From: Pisolithus tinctorius | Lineage: Eukaryota; Basidiomycota; Agaricomycetes; Boletales; Pisolithaceae | Reading direction: 5' to 3' | Length of the DNA stretch: 64,000 bases | NCBI GenBank assembly: GCA_024663395.1 | Contig: JANFAH010000007.1 | Coordinates: 1,922,001-1,986,000, forward strand | Shown: positions 26,101 through 36,426 of the stretch, piece after piece | How the letters are laid out: every line of letters starts with the position of its first letter | How positions within the stretch are numbered: the first letter of the stretch is position 1 | The notes under the pieces: generated by a model | Told to the model about the DNA's origin: nothing | The model's input: only the letters and a program-made list of their open reading frames with translations | The model's database searches: none | Translations under genes and position numbers: made by a program

Positions 26101-27730
26101 TGATAAGAACACAGTCGAGAAGAAGCTTGGACTTCTTCAAATTCCTCTCAATACCTTAATACGAAGTGAGGATATGACGTGAGGTAACGATCACGTGGCC
26201 TACCTTTGACCCACACATACCAGCTGGCAGCAATAGCGAAGATCAGAAGAAAACCGATGAAAAGGAAAGACTCTAGGTTGTTTGCAGAAACACGTTCAGT
26301 GGAGAATATCATCGTTCGAACCAGTTGGCCCTGGGCTGTGCCAAAACCGGTACGTAAGACTACCCCGAGACATCCACCGTCAGGAGTGCCAGCAGATACT
26401 TGACCCTGACCTACGCCGTGTGAGCCTCGAATTCAGGTAGGATCAACCCAGATCGACTTACTTGTGGGGCTCGCCTGAAGCACCTTGGTGCCACTGAACA
26501 ATACTGCGTTCTTGTGTGCACCGTCTACGTCAAGTTTCTCTGAATTGTCTAATAACTGTATCGATTCCTTGAGCAGAGGTGTTGACTCTCCGGAAAGCAT
26601 CGCCTCGTTAACAATGCATGTACCATGAACGAGAAGAATGTCTGCTGGCACCACCGTTTCCGACTGTAGACGAGCTGCGAAATGGTTCAGACAGGCAAGA
26701 CGTAGAATACCTATCAAGTACTGACCGACCGACACGATGTCACCTGGTAAAAGTTCGTCCGTCTGGAGCGTGATCCATTTGGAATCCCGGAGGCACTGGA
26801 TGGGATATGGTGCAACAGACATCGTCCTGAACTCTGTCAGCGTTTTCACCCGCTTAAGAGATTGTTGTCAATCAGCATCCCCAATGGTAGTGACTAGTCC
26901 ACGTACCTGCCAGACGACCGTGCACTCGAACATGACAAGCATGAACAGCGTGAACAGACTGTAATACCAATATTCGTCGAGACACCACAGCGCAACACAG
27001 AATACCTGGAATACGAAGAAGGGAGCTGTGGCATGTTCACCGAATAATTCAGAGAACGAGGGTATGGGGATATTAAACTCGTTCTTTCCATATAGTGATT
27101 TTAGTGCAGGAACCTGGTGGGTCGCGAGACCAGAAGGCGCGAGGAAATCAGACAATGGGGGACGATGAGTTGAGGGATAGGGTAAACGCGTAAATGTAAC
27201 CGGAGAGATTTTGGATGCAACGTATGTGTCTCGCTGATAGTTGAAGGAGTATGTCATTAGTTCAGTTTTGATCCGCTTTACCAACGGGACGATTTCGCCT
27301 TGACCGCGGTGTGGGAGAGGAATGAGACGAATGCAGTCAGCCTCTTCTACAGAACTAGCCTATAGTGAATGTCCGTGAGTTGCCCGAGGAAAAGAGAAGG
27401 ACGTAATTACCGGCCGTGTGGTTATCCATGTCTTCGCAGCAGCACTCCATCGAGTGACCAAGAAACTGAGTGCATGGCCCGCACCCAACAGTACGCAAAA
27501 CAAAAAAGTCCATTCCTCACTCTTGATCCAGTCGTCGTACCTGACATAGTATGCATAGGCAAGCAGCGGATAGAGGGAGAGAAACGGAAGTGTGTAAACG
27601 TGCGTGTACCACGGAAGGGCTACGTGCAAAGTTGCACGAGCGATTTCCTGAGATTCCACTTCAACGGGTACCCTGAGATGCACCCCGTCAAGCATACTGT
27701 ACATGTTCAACGCAATGATAGGACTTACAT
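23121..27730 (-). CDS. SPF1: P5A-type P-ATPase Spf1 (ER), 1213 aa, 19 exons
   Basis: Exons run 27730-27729, 27672-27411, 27359-26907, 26852-26726, 26674-26462, 26410-26204, 26154-26020, 25969-25849, 25796-25633, 25582-25302, 25243-25118, 25068-24951, 24902-24379, 24323-24197, 24143-23947, 23893-23757, 23695-23587, 23528-23385 and 23315-23121. The frame is continuous and the length fits Spf1/ATP13A1. Key motifs are SGES at 309-312 (actuator), the P5A signature PPELP at 445-449, the phosphorylated D488 in DKTGT, and GDGTND at 819-824. Spf1 works in the ER membrane, where P5A ATPases extract or flip mistargeted transmembrane helices. The ATG is split: exon 1 ends in AT and exon 2 starts with G, across a 56-nt intron with GTAAGT and CAG. 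Splicing yields CCGCCATGG, a strong start context. A fallback start at MYS or MLD (27704/27695) reads into the same frame without splicing. Confidence 0.95.
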
Positions 27731-28226
27731 GGCGGACACTGATACCACGTAGGGTCCGTGGGTGCCAAAAACGGACAGAAATACAAACCACTGTCACGAG
27801 TCGTGGATCTGTCGTTACGGTACACCAATGTAATCCGGTACAATGGACCCCAAACTGAGCTTACAATGGTCTTAATAGCTCTGAGGGCCAATTGCGTGCT
27901 TGTCGGGGAGACACTGACGAAGCGCGGCAAAAAAAGAGTGGTGTTGATGAGTCAGCAAGTCTGACCCAGAAGGGAACAAAGTGTGGGCACACTGCTATCA
28001 ACCGGCTGAACGGCTACTCAAGCCAAGCTAGGACGGTTTGATAATTTAACGTTTTCATTCATACCGCGCCGCCCATGGCACAGCACCAGAACGTTGGTTT
28101 ATTCAGATGGAAATACTTCCTTCGTGTGCGCCCCACTGCTTTCCACGGATACAAGCTTGGAAGCTCCCCGGATATAAGTGTAGCCAAGGGAGCTAGTGCA
28201 ACCGAGCCTAGTACCTTCTTATCACG
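27731..28226. promoter_or_regulatory. Divergent promoter region, SPF1 / MFS transporter
   Basis: About 500 bases separate the SPF1 start (minus) from the MFS start (plus). No clear TATA box was found. Open frames here lack support. Confidence 0.4.
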
Positions 28227-30459
28227 ATGTCCTCCACTCCCCACCATAGCAGTACCCTCGACGATAAGAAGGACGATCTCAGAGTGGACGTTCTACGGGC
28301 TGGAACTCAAGATATCTATTCGGGGGAATCCTTAGATCCTGTGTACCATGCAAAAGCGAAGATCCTAAACGATGCTATCCAAGAAATAGGCATGGGGAAG
28401 TACCAAGTATATACCCATCTATCCGTACATCCTGTCGCAATAGTTGATCAAGGTTGATCGTCGGTTCACAGCGGTGGCTATTTTTTATCGTCGGATTCGG
28501 TTGGTTTTCGTGAGTTTTTTCGGCTTCTTCATCAACGGACCACGTTTTGACCCTCCGATAAGGGATAATCTGTGGCCGGTAGGTGTTGTCAGATCAATGA
28601 TATCAGTTGTGGCACACTCAACCTTGCATTGTATCTCAAGACCACTCTCGGCTTGATTTACACTTCGGTAACACGGGAGTTCAACGTCCTCGGAGAATGG
28701 ATGCTACTCGGACAGTCGCTTGGTCTGCTCGTCGGAGCAATCTTCTGGGGCGTTGGTTGCGACGTCTGGGGTCGGAGGTCAATGCTATTTGTTGCGTTGG
28801 AACCGTTGTCTCACACACTACAGGTGGTCCTTCAACCTTACTCTTCTCATAACGGGTGTTTTTGCCCTCGCTGCTGGTGCATCCCCTAACTACTACACAT
28901 TGTGTGTATGCATGACTTTTTGGTCTATCGGCGTCGGGGGAAACCTCCCTGTCGATTCCGCAGTCTTTCTTGGTACGTGACACACTTGTTAATCTATCAC
29001 GGGGACCCAACGTCAGCGTGGACGTAGAATATATTCCCGCTTCTCATCAATACCTGCTGACGGTGCTCTCCATCTGGTGGGCGATCGGTCAGCTCACCGG
29101 CGCCTTGGTATGTTTCAGTGGCATTGCAGTGTCCTGGTCTATGGTTGATCCAGGTTACAAGGTCGCATGGCCACTGATCAGCAACTTCTCTTGTCCAACT
29201 ACCTCGGCAACCTGCCCCTCGTCGTTGAACAAAGGGTGGCGCTACTTCCTCTTCACCATGGGCGGGGTCATGATGGTCATGTGGATACTCCGGTTCTTCG
29301 TATTCAATCTACAAGAGAGCCCAAAGTTCCTTATGAGTCGTGGGAGGGACGAGGAAGCAGTTGCAGTCGTGCACAAAGTGGCTGCTTTCAACGGGAAAAC
29401 GAGTAACTTGACGATCGAAGATCTCAAGGAAGCCGAAAGGCTCTTTGGATCTCCCCGAGGCGAGGCTGTAATGGCAACGTCCGCGGGGGCTGCTGTGGCG
29501 AGGAAGATCAAGACGCTCGACAGGAGTCACGTTAAGCCACTGTTTGCGACACGAAAACTGGCTTACTCAACGTGTCTACTGATTGTTTTGTGGGGTTTGT
29601 CCTGCTCATTTCAAGTGGAGATACGTGACTGACCGTAAGTGTTTTAGCTTTGATTGGACTGGCGTTTCCTCTGTAAGTCGTCTACGCTGTGTCTAGTCCT
29701 GGTCTCATTCTCTTACAGGTACAACGCTTTCGTGACTTACTAGTGAGTTTCCGCTGCCCGAGTCGCTGAGACCAAAAATTGAAGAATCACCATCAGTCTA
29801 GAAACGCGAGGATCAGCTGTCGGACAAACTTCGGTCTATACCACTTACCGTAATGTGCGTCCCCCAGTACATTGCATATACAAGTGTTGACGGACCGATA
29901 GGAAGTCATCTTGAGTGTTATTGGTGTACCCGGGGCACTAATGGCAGGTTACCTCGTCGAACTCCCGATCCTCGGACGGCGTGGCACTCTCGCCATCTTC
30001 ACTGGTATGTCCGTCTCTTCGACAACGTTGAACATCCGCTCAACGCGATTGTGTATGACCCTGCAGTCCTCACTGGTGTCTTCATCCTCGCATCAACAAC
30101 TGCCAGAACGTCCAACACGTACCTTGCATGGAATTGTGGATACAGCTATACCAGCAACGTGATGTATGGCGTCTTGTACGCCCTCTCTCCCGAATTATTC
30201 CCAACCAAAACTAGGGGGACAGGAAACGCCATCGTCGCCACTGCAAATCGTGTCTTTGGTTTGATGGTGAGTGTGCAAGTCCCCAAAATCCGTGCACGGT
30301 TGATGATACGGTTTTTTAAAAACCTAGGCGCCAATCATCGCGATGGAGACAAGCATCACAACGTCTATCCCGATATGGGTCGCTGGAGGGATATTCGTTG
30401 CAGCTGGTTTTATTGCGTTGTTGTTACCCTTTGAACCCCGCGGCAAAGCATCTCTGTAA
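28227..30459 (+). CDS. MFS transporter (SV2/SVOP-like general substrate group), 524 aa
   Basis: Thirteen exons join in frame: 28227-28406, 28472-28509, 28563-28578, 28641-28777, 28824-28972, 29028-29107, 29162-29594, 29648-29672, 29719-29742, 29797-29854, 29902-30004, 30067-30266 and 30328-30459. The protein has about twelve hydrophobic segments. Marks of this group are DNLWP in the first segment, GCDVWGRR in the loop after segment 2, GVGGNLPVDSAVFLE, SHQYLLTVLSIWW, the large central loop with NLQESPKFLMSRGRDEEA, and SPELFPTKTRGTGNA near the end. It should move a small organic solute or anion across the plasma or vacuolar membrane; the substrate is unknown. Exons of 16, 24, 25 and 38 nt sit between the larger ones. 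No disabling change is seen. Confidence 0.92.
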
Positions 30460-30625
30460 AATAACAATGTAGCTTAGATACGTCGCCCTCGAGTCTCGTA
30501 CATAGAATAATCTGAAGACATGCACTCCCAATCTTATCTAAGCCCCTGTGACTAAGCCACCGCGATATATGTGATCGAAGAATTTTACCAGACCATCGAT
30601 CATAAATCCTACAACTATCTACCTA

Positions 30626-32615
30626 ATGATGGAGTTTATCCCAGGACCTGCAGTAACCCGCGTTCTCTGCGCCGATTGTGGTGAGCTTGCACAGACTCGT
30701 GACGACGAGTACTCACTGCCGGGAATTAGGAACACCGATCGTACCCAACTCTGCTAACCTGTGCGTGGCATGTCTGAGGAATACGTGAGCGTCGCACTTC
30801 GGCACTCCGAGACGGACATGTGGGTGACTGATAAAATATTCCTGTGTGAAGCGTCGATATTACAGAGGGCATCCCAAAACAGTGTACGTTGCACACAGCT
30901 CCGCCACTTCCATCGCTCTCACAGGACGCGGCGGCGAAAGTTTCGAGTTCCTTTGACTAACTCCCTACCAGCGTCCGTATCGTTTTGTAGAAATTGCGAA
31001 CGATTTTTGTCTCCACCTCAAGCATGGATATTGGCGCGACCGGAATCCCAGGAATTGCTCGCCCTATGTCTGAAGAGACTCAAGGGACTTAACAAGGTGC
31101 GATTGACGGAGGCACATTTTATATGGACAGAACCCCACTCGAGGAGATTGCGAGTATCATTAACGATTCAAAAGGAGGTGCGCGAATCCTGCGCACGCAT
31201 ACTACGTATTCATGCCTCCACACATCTGTTTGACATTTGCAGGTTTTAACCTCCACTATCCTCGAACAAGTCTTCGAAATCGAATACCTAGTACACAACA
31301 CCCAATGTTCCGACTGCGCCCGACTCGCAGCGAAAAATACATGGAAAGCGCTCGTCCAAGTTCGACAAAAGGTCTCTCACAAACGGACGTTCCTGTTTCT
31401 GGAACAGTTGATACTCAAACACGGCGCTCAAAAGGATACGATATCCGTCAAGGAAGTCAGGGATGGGCTGGATTTCTTTTACAGTCAGCGCAGTCACGCC
31501 ATCAAGATGGTGGAGTTTTTGAACGGCATCGTCCCGGTGCGGTAGGCGGTAGTAAGATAATGGTATTTTAAACGTCTGATTGATCATGGCGTAGATCCAA
31601 AAACTCGGAACAGCTCCTTTCCACGGATACACACTCGAACACTGCAAATTACAAGTTCACATATTCAGTCGAGATCGCCCCAATCTGTAAGGACGACCTC
31701 GTCTGCATCCCATTCAAACAAGCACGCACCCTCTCCAACATCTCCCCGTTAACGATATGTACACGCGTCGGCGCGTCTTTCCAACTCCTCGATGTCAGCA
31801 CATTACAATCCGTCGAAATCAGCAGCCAGATCTTCTGGCGCTCGCCGTTCTCCGCGTTGGCTGGCGTAACTGACTTGGTGGAATTCACGGTGCTGGACGT
31901 TGAACCCGTCGGGACGTCTCGCGGCCGATGGGTCCTCGCCGACGCACAAGTCGCACTTGCTGGCGCGTTCAGGTCCCATACGGGGACCCACGGGAATAGC
32001 GAGATGGAGATGGACTACGAAACAGCCGCGGAATCGACACAGATTTTCCATACGCGCACCCATTTAGGCGCGATCTTGCAGCCTGGGGATACGGCAATGG
32101 GGTATTACCTGTCGTCGTCGAACTTCAATTCAGACGATTTTGCCAAACTACCTGCAGATCGGATTCCAGACATCATACTCGTCAAGAAAGCGTATCCAAA
32201 TCGACGGAAGAAGGGCAAGGCTAGGAATTGGAAGTTGCGCAGTATTGCCAAAGAGGAGGGCGAGGAAGGCGAGACAGGCGGTGGGCGAGGTGTGGTTGGT
32301 AGAACGGGTGGTCGCGATCAGAAGAAGGTTGACGAGGATTACGAGTTGTTCTTGAGAGATCTGGAAGAAGACCCGGAGTTGAGAGGAGCGGTGAATCTGT
32401 ACAAGGCGGAGGATGTCAAGATGAAGGAGGGTCGTGATGTGGGCCAGAGACGGCGCAACGGCCAGTATGGCATGGACGTAGATGAGGAAGCGCGTGATGC
32501 AGAAGGAACGACGGCGAACGGTGAGGAAGAGGAGGAAGAACCTGACTTCCCCGAAGTGGGGTTGGACGAGCTGTTGGAGGACTTTGACGAGATGACTTTA
32601 CAAGACGCTGCGTAG
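30626..32615 (+). CDS. NMD3: 60S ribosomal subunit export protein Nmd3, 555 aa
   Basis: Six exons join in frame: 30626-30680, 30730-30784, 30852-30883, 30972-31177, 31243-31541 and 31595-32615. Two ATGs stand in tandem (30626, 30629); the second matches the usual MEF start. CxxC pairs at 15/18 and 30/33, then CRNC at 52-55, form the zinc-binding N-terminus. The core keeps SPPQAWI, HFIWTEPHSRRLRV, NTWKALVQVRQ, FYSQRSHAIKMVEF and PNRRKKGKARNWKL. Nmd3 binds the 60S joining face and carries the export signal read by Crm1 on the way to the cytoplasm. The end is very acidic (Glu-rich), with leucine spacing (VGLDELLEDFDEMTL) that fits a nuclear export signal. The MFS gene stops only 166 bases upstream on the same strand. 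Confidence 0.95.
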
Positions 32616-32816
32616 GTGTGGCCAGACGCAGACAATTCAGGCCTCGATAGCTTCGGCACTTGTATTCGTTGGATCGGATTAGCAGTGTCTACTGGCGATA
32701 GCGTGGAGTCCTGTAAATTCCGTACATTAATGTTACAAACCGCCAGGATATTACGTCGATTCCGTACACGAAGAAGGGGTAAATGTGAAGAAAAACATGT
32801 GCATGGAAGCCAATCA

Positions 32817-34503
32817 TCAATCCACGGACTCATCCAGTTCTGGTTCGTAAGCAGTGCACCCAACAGCCTCCAAAAACCTAGCCCGCTCCTCTTCCCTTCG
32901 ACACACTAAGCTATTAGGGCCCATGCATTTACCGGCGGGACATCCTGAGCCATAATTCGGCCCTCCCACGGAGGCGCCGAGAGTGGAAGGGTCGGCAAGG
33001 CATGGTTTAGAAATGTCACGACGGAGAGTTGGCGTTAATGGCGGAAGGGTAGCAGGATCTGATGCATAGTTATAGATGTGGACTCGTTGTGTCGACGACA
33101 GCGTGGGAGCGAATTGAGATAGAATGCACAACTTGAGTTCGTTTGGGAGCGCGACGAACCCCATGGTCAGTGTTGAGGGAGGGCTAGAAGATGGGTGTGA
33201 AAGTACTAAAGAGGCCGAAGATGTAGACGACCTGGAGCGCATGAGCAGAGGTCGGGCGTATTTGAGCAAATTCAACGCTTCCTTCTCCACTCTTCGTTTC
33301 CAATATTGATTGCGCATCGTGATCCTATGCAGTGCGCGATCACAATCTTTCCAAGCTTCGTCTGTATCCGAAGCGGCAAGTGATCCATCCGGCAAAAGCT
33401 TGTCCGGAGATGAAGGAGGTGATGAGGAAGGTAATGAAGGGGGTAATGAAGGGAGAGGTGCATCTGGCAGCCGATTTGCGTACACTTCAACTTTGGTTAG
33501 AGCCCAGTTCCCTCTTTCAATCGCTCGTAATATTTCCGATACACCTCTCGCACCGAGACTGTTCCCGCTACATTTAAGCGTTTGAAGATGGCACACACCC
33601 TGAGAGCTTCTAGCTCTACTCCCTGTTATCCAAGTCGCAATCACAGGTGCACTTCGAGGTGTAAGACCGATAGTATTGATATGTAGTTCTTGCAGGAATC
33701 GTGATCGGAGGAGAGGGAGAAAACGTTCCACGAAGGAGTCGCCAAGTCGTGAATTACCTGTTAATGATAGTAGGCGTAGTCTTGAATTGTTCAATGCGTT
33801 GGCGAGGCAAGAAAGCGTGGCGGGATCTGGTGTGAAATCGTTCTTGATGAATAGATATGTCCGTCAGAAATGAACCCCTTTAAGGTCAAGGAGGAAACAC
33901 AAACTCGCTCACATTAGTTAACCACAACGTTCTTAAGACATCATTTCCGCGGACGTATTCAGCGATAGCTTGCAGTCCTTTACAACCGATCCCGTTTCCC
34001 GTGAGGCTGATGTCGGTCAGAGTGGCTCGATGTTTCGATCCCTCCGGCGAAGAAAGGTAGGCAAATAATTGACATATTCCATCGTCACCGAGCGAATTGT
34101 GATTCAGGGACATCTTGATGACCCCATTGCGATAGGAGTTCAGTAGCGGAATAACCTTTTGAGCGCCTGCAGCGAATTGCATCAGACGCGTCAACATCGT
34201 ACCGGGAATCCGAAAAATACGGCGAGACTCACCAGAAACCCCATGGAGGCCCTCCTCTGAGTGATTGAACTGTAAACGGCTAGAGAGTGGAATGGCAGGT
34301 CTTGGCATGGTCAAGGGGTGTCCTGAAGTACAGATAGGTTTCGTTTGCAACAGGCATTCCATCTGGTGATCTGGGTTTTCCAAAACAAAATCAATTGTGA
34401 CACTCGCCACCAATCTGAACGACTTACGCTCACTCCCACTGCGCGACGACTGCGTTAAGCCAGCCTGGGTGGTCGATGACGACGACGTACGGCGAAGTCC
34501 CAT
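32817..34503 (-). CDS. Leucine-rich-repeat (RNI-like) protein, 497 aa
   Basis: Four exons join in frame: 34503-34428, 34370-34233, 34166-33913 and 33842-32817. The first third is Ser-rich and likely disordered. From about residue 85 repeats of the ribonuclease-inhibitor type appear (SLNHNSLGDDGICQLF, ISLTGNGIGCKGLQAI, LRLLSLTGNSRLGDSF, LQTLKCSGNSLGARGV), so it should form a curved binding surface. Then follow a Pro/Ser linker, a basic stretch, and a C-terminal part with LPNELKLCILSQFAP, which looks like a short F-box-like helix placed late in the chain. The partner and process are unknown. It lies tail to tail with NMD3 (about 200 bases between stops). Confidence 0.8.
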
Positions 34504-35423
34504 GATTTACGTAACGAGTAAGAGTCAAAACCTGTACTCGTTGACTTGTGCATAGGTTGATCATGACTTGGTACATCTACGTACACTAAAGTTCATCCAC
34601 CTCACGCTGTCAGGCTGTGGATTCCAGGCCGCCTTATCTCGTGCGCTTTCGGTGCTGATGGAGAAAATTCATCATTCGCTACCGGGTGTGGTCAAGCATT
34701 TGTCCGATTCCGGTGGTCTCCTACTCAGGACGCAGAGGTGATACGGTGCGCAGTTCAATCAAATTCATTCGCAGGTGTTATTCTCTTGGCTCTTCACTGC
34801 CCAGAGGGCTGGTATCAGCTACAGTCTGGTGCGCGCTCGCCGACAACGTGTTAAGAATGTCTTCAAGGTACAAATGCGTATCTCCGGGTAAGTGGTTCGT
34901 TAACGAACTCATTCTTTCCCTCGAGACCCGTGTGGTAGAAAAGAAGACCCACGATGGTCATGTCGTTCCATGGCGACTTCCGCAGGCTTTAAAGAGATTA
35001 TGCGAATTGTGTACCGCCTTCTTGGAGGAATCACGGAAAGAGTGGCATATACAGTGCGATGTTTCTGGAATAACTGTATCTGCAGTTCTGGAATGCCACC
35101 ACTCATGCCCACCAAAAGCACGACTAACGAATCATTTCAGGTGTCATCGACTTTTTTTTCTGCGCGCGAGCGAACCGGACGATCGCGTCCGGTGGAAGCG
35201 ATGGAGCCCGTCAATATTTTCGTGAGCTGCTGATAATAATCCTGTCGCCTTGATTTTTTCGTTGACGATGGTCAGCCTTGCCCAACCGCGGCGTGAAATC
35301 GGTTCAGCCGTTCCCTTCACTCTAGCCTGCTGATGCCCGGTCACCGGTCACCACCGGTAACCTTGGCAATATTGTTCCAACCATCAAATACGCCAGGAAC
35401 GGAACTCCCTTGAGCGAGTTTCT
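34504..35423. other. Intergenic, no supported gene
   Basis: Several open frames on both strands reach 180 codons but lack ATG starts, splice signals or family sequence. It is the 5' flank of the LRR gene. Confidence 0.4.
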
Positions 35424-35774
35424 TTATATTTGATTGGGTCGCTTGATCATCTCTTGCAGGTTCTTGAGAGGCTCCACCGGCTCTAAAGTGTTCTGGTTGT
35501 ATACAGTCTGGGGGAGTGAGTGCAGCACCTTCGATATTTCCGACATCACTGGTGTCGAGAAACCTCTACGAGAAAATCTTTCGTGGCGTGATCTTATCAC
35601 AGACGCAAGACACAAGTTGGCAGCGTGTTCCTTGTGAACGTTGCGCCACATCAAATGTATCAATACCTGCAACGGAGCACCGAGTTGTTGGAGGTAAGTG
35701 AGCATCGCAGTGGTAACCACAAATAGAGCACCTCTCTCATTCCCGTATTTGGCCTTGACATACTGAATCCCCAT
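35424..35774 (-). CDS. Possible small protein, 116 aa, unknown
   Basis: An intact frame runs from ATG 35774 to a stop at 35424. Composition is protein-like: MGIQYVKAKYGNERGAL at the start, a helical middle and a hydrophilic end with LPQTVYNQNTLEPVEPLKNL. An in-frame 36-base stretch after residue 36 has GT and AG ends and could be a short intron, or coding. I do not recognise the family. It may be a remnant of a larger gene. Confidence 0.35.
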   Translation of the reverse strand: MGIQYVKAKYGNERGALFVVTTAMLTYLQQLGAPLQVLIHLMWRNVHKEHAANLCLASVIRSRHERFSRRGFSTPVMSEISKVLHSLPQTVYNQNTLEPVEPLKNLQEMIKRPNQI

Positions 35775-36426
35775 AGTATCCGTGGCTCATCTCACCTATC
35801 GGGATGGGAGGGCCTAAATGTCCCAACCATCAGGAAAGCATCGTCATCGTTTTCATCAGATCATGCCTCCCGACGTCTCGTTCTCGCGATGCTTCCACCT
35901 GGTATCCCTGTGAACTTTCTGTTCAGGATGCGGAGATATCCAGGGTCCTTTCTAATCGCAATGACATTTATGTCACCGAACGGAACCGTTGCCAAGAGGT
36001 TTTATGTTTGTGCATCGTACGAACTGGACCAATATTCCAGTTCTGTATATATTCAAAAAACAGTCGTAACTGTAAGGGAGGAAATACGGAAACGCAAGGT
36101 AACGAAACGAATGTCGGACAATATCGAAAGCAAGAGAAGGAGCGCGGCAAACAAATGGCAGAATTAACTTACACGAGTACAAGGGAGCGTGGGTAGCGCG
36201 AGGCCAAATAGTTAGGAAGGAACAGAGATGCAAGAAAAAGAAAAGAGACAGACACCAATAGAAAATTAGACGAAGTCCGTAGGAGAAGGTATCATTGCAG
36301 AGAACTGGAGTACAAATGCTGCCTCGTCCGTTTGAATGCGTATTTCTCCCTGGAATATATATGAAGCAAGAAAATGCATGCCAAGCCCTATATAGCACCC
36401 CATCGATACCCTACCACAGGGAACTT
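35775..36426. other. 3' flank of the PIP5 kinase gene
   Basis: On the minus strand this stretch is T-rich, as expected of a 3' untranslated region. Open frames here look like shadows of the bias. No gene is supported. Confidence 0.45.

Noticed and set aside
34686..35225. 179-codon plus-strand frame upstream of the LRR gene
   Set aside because: It starts with GTG, has no family signal, and overlaps other equally long frames.
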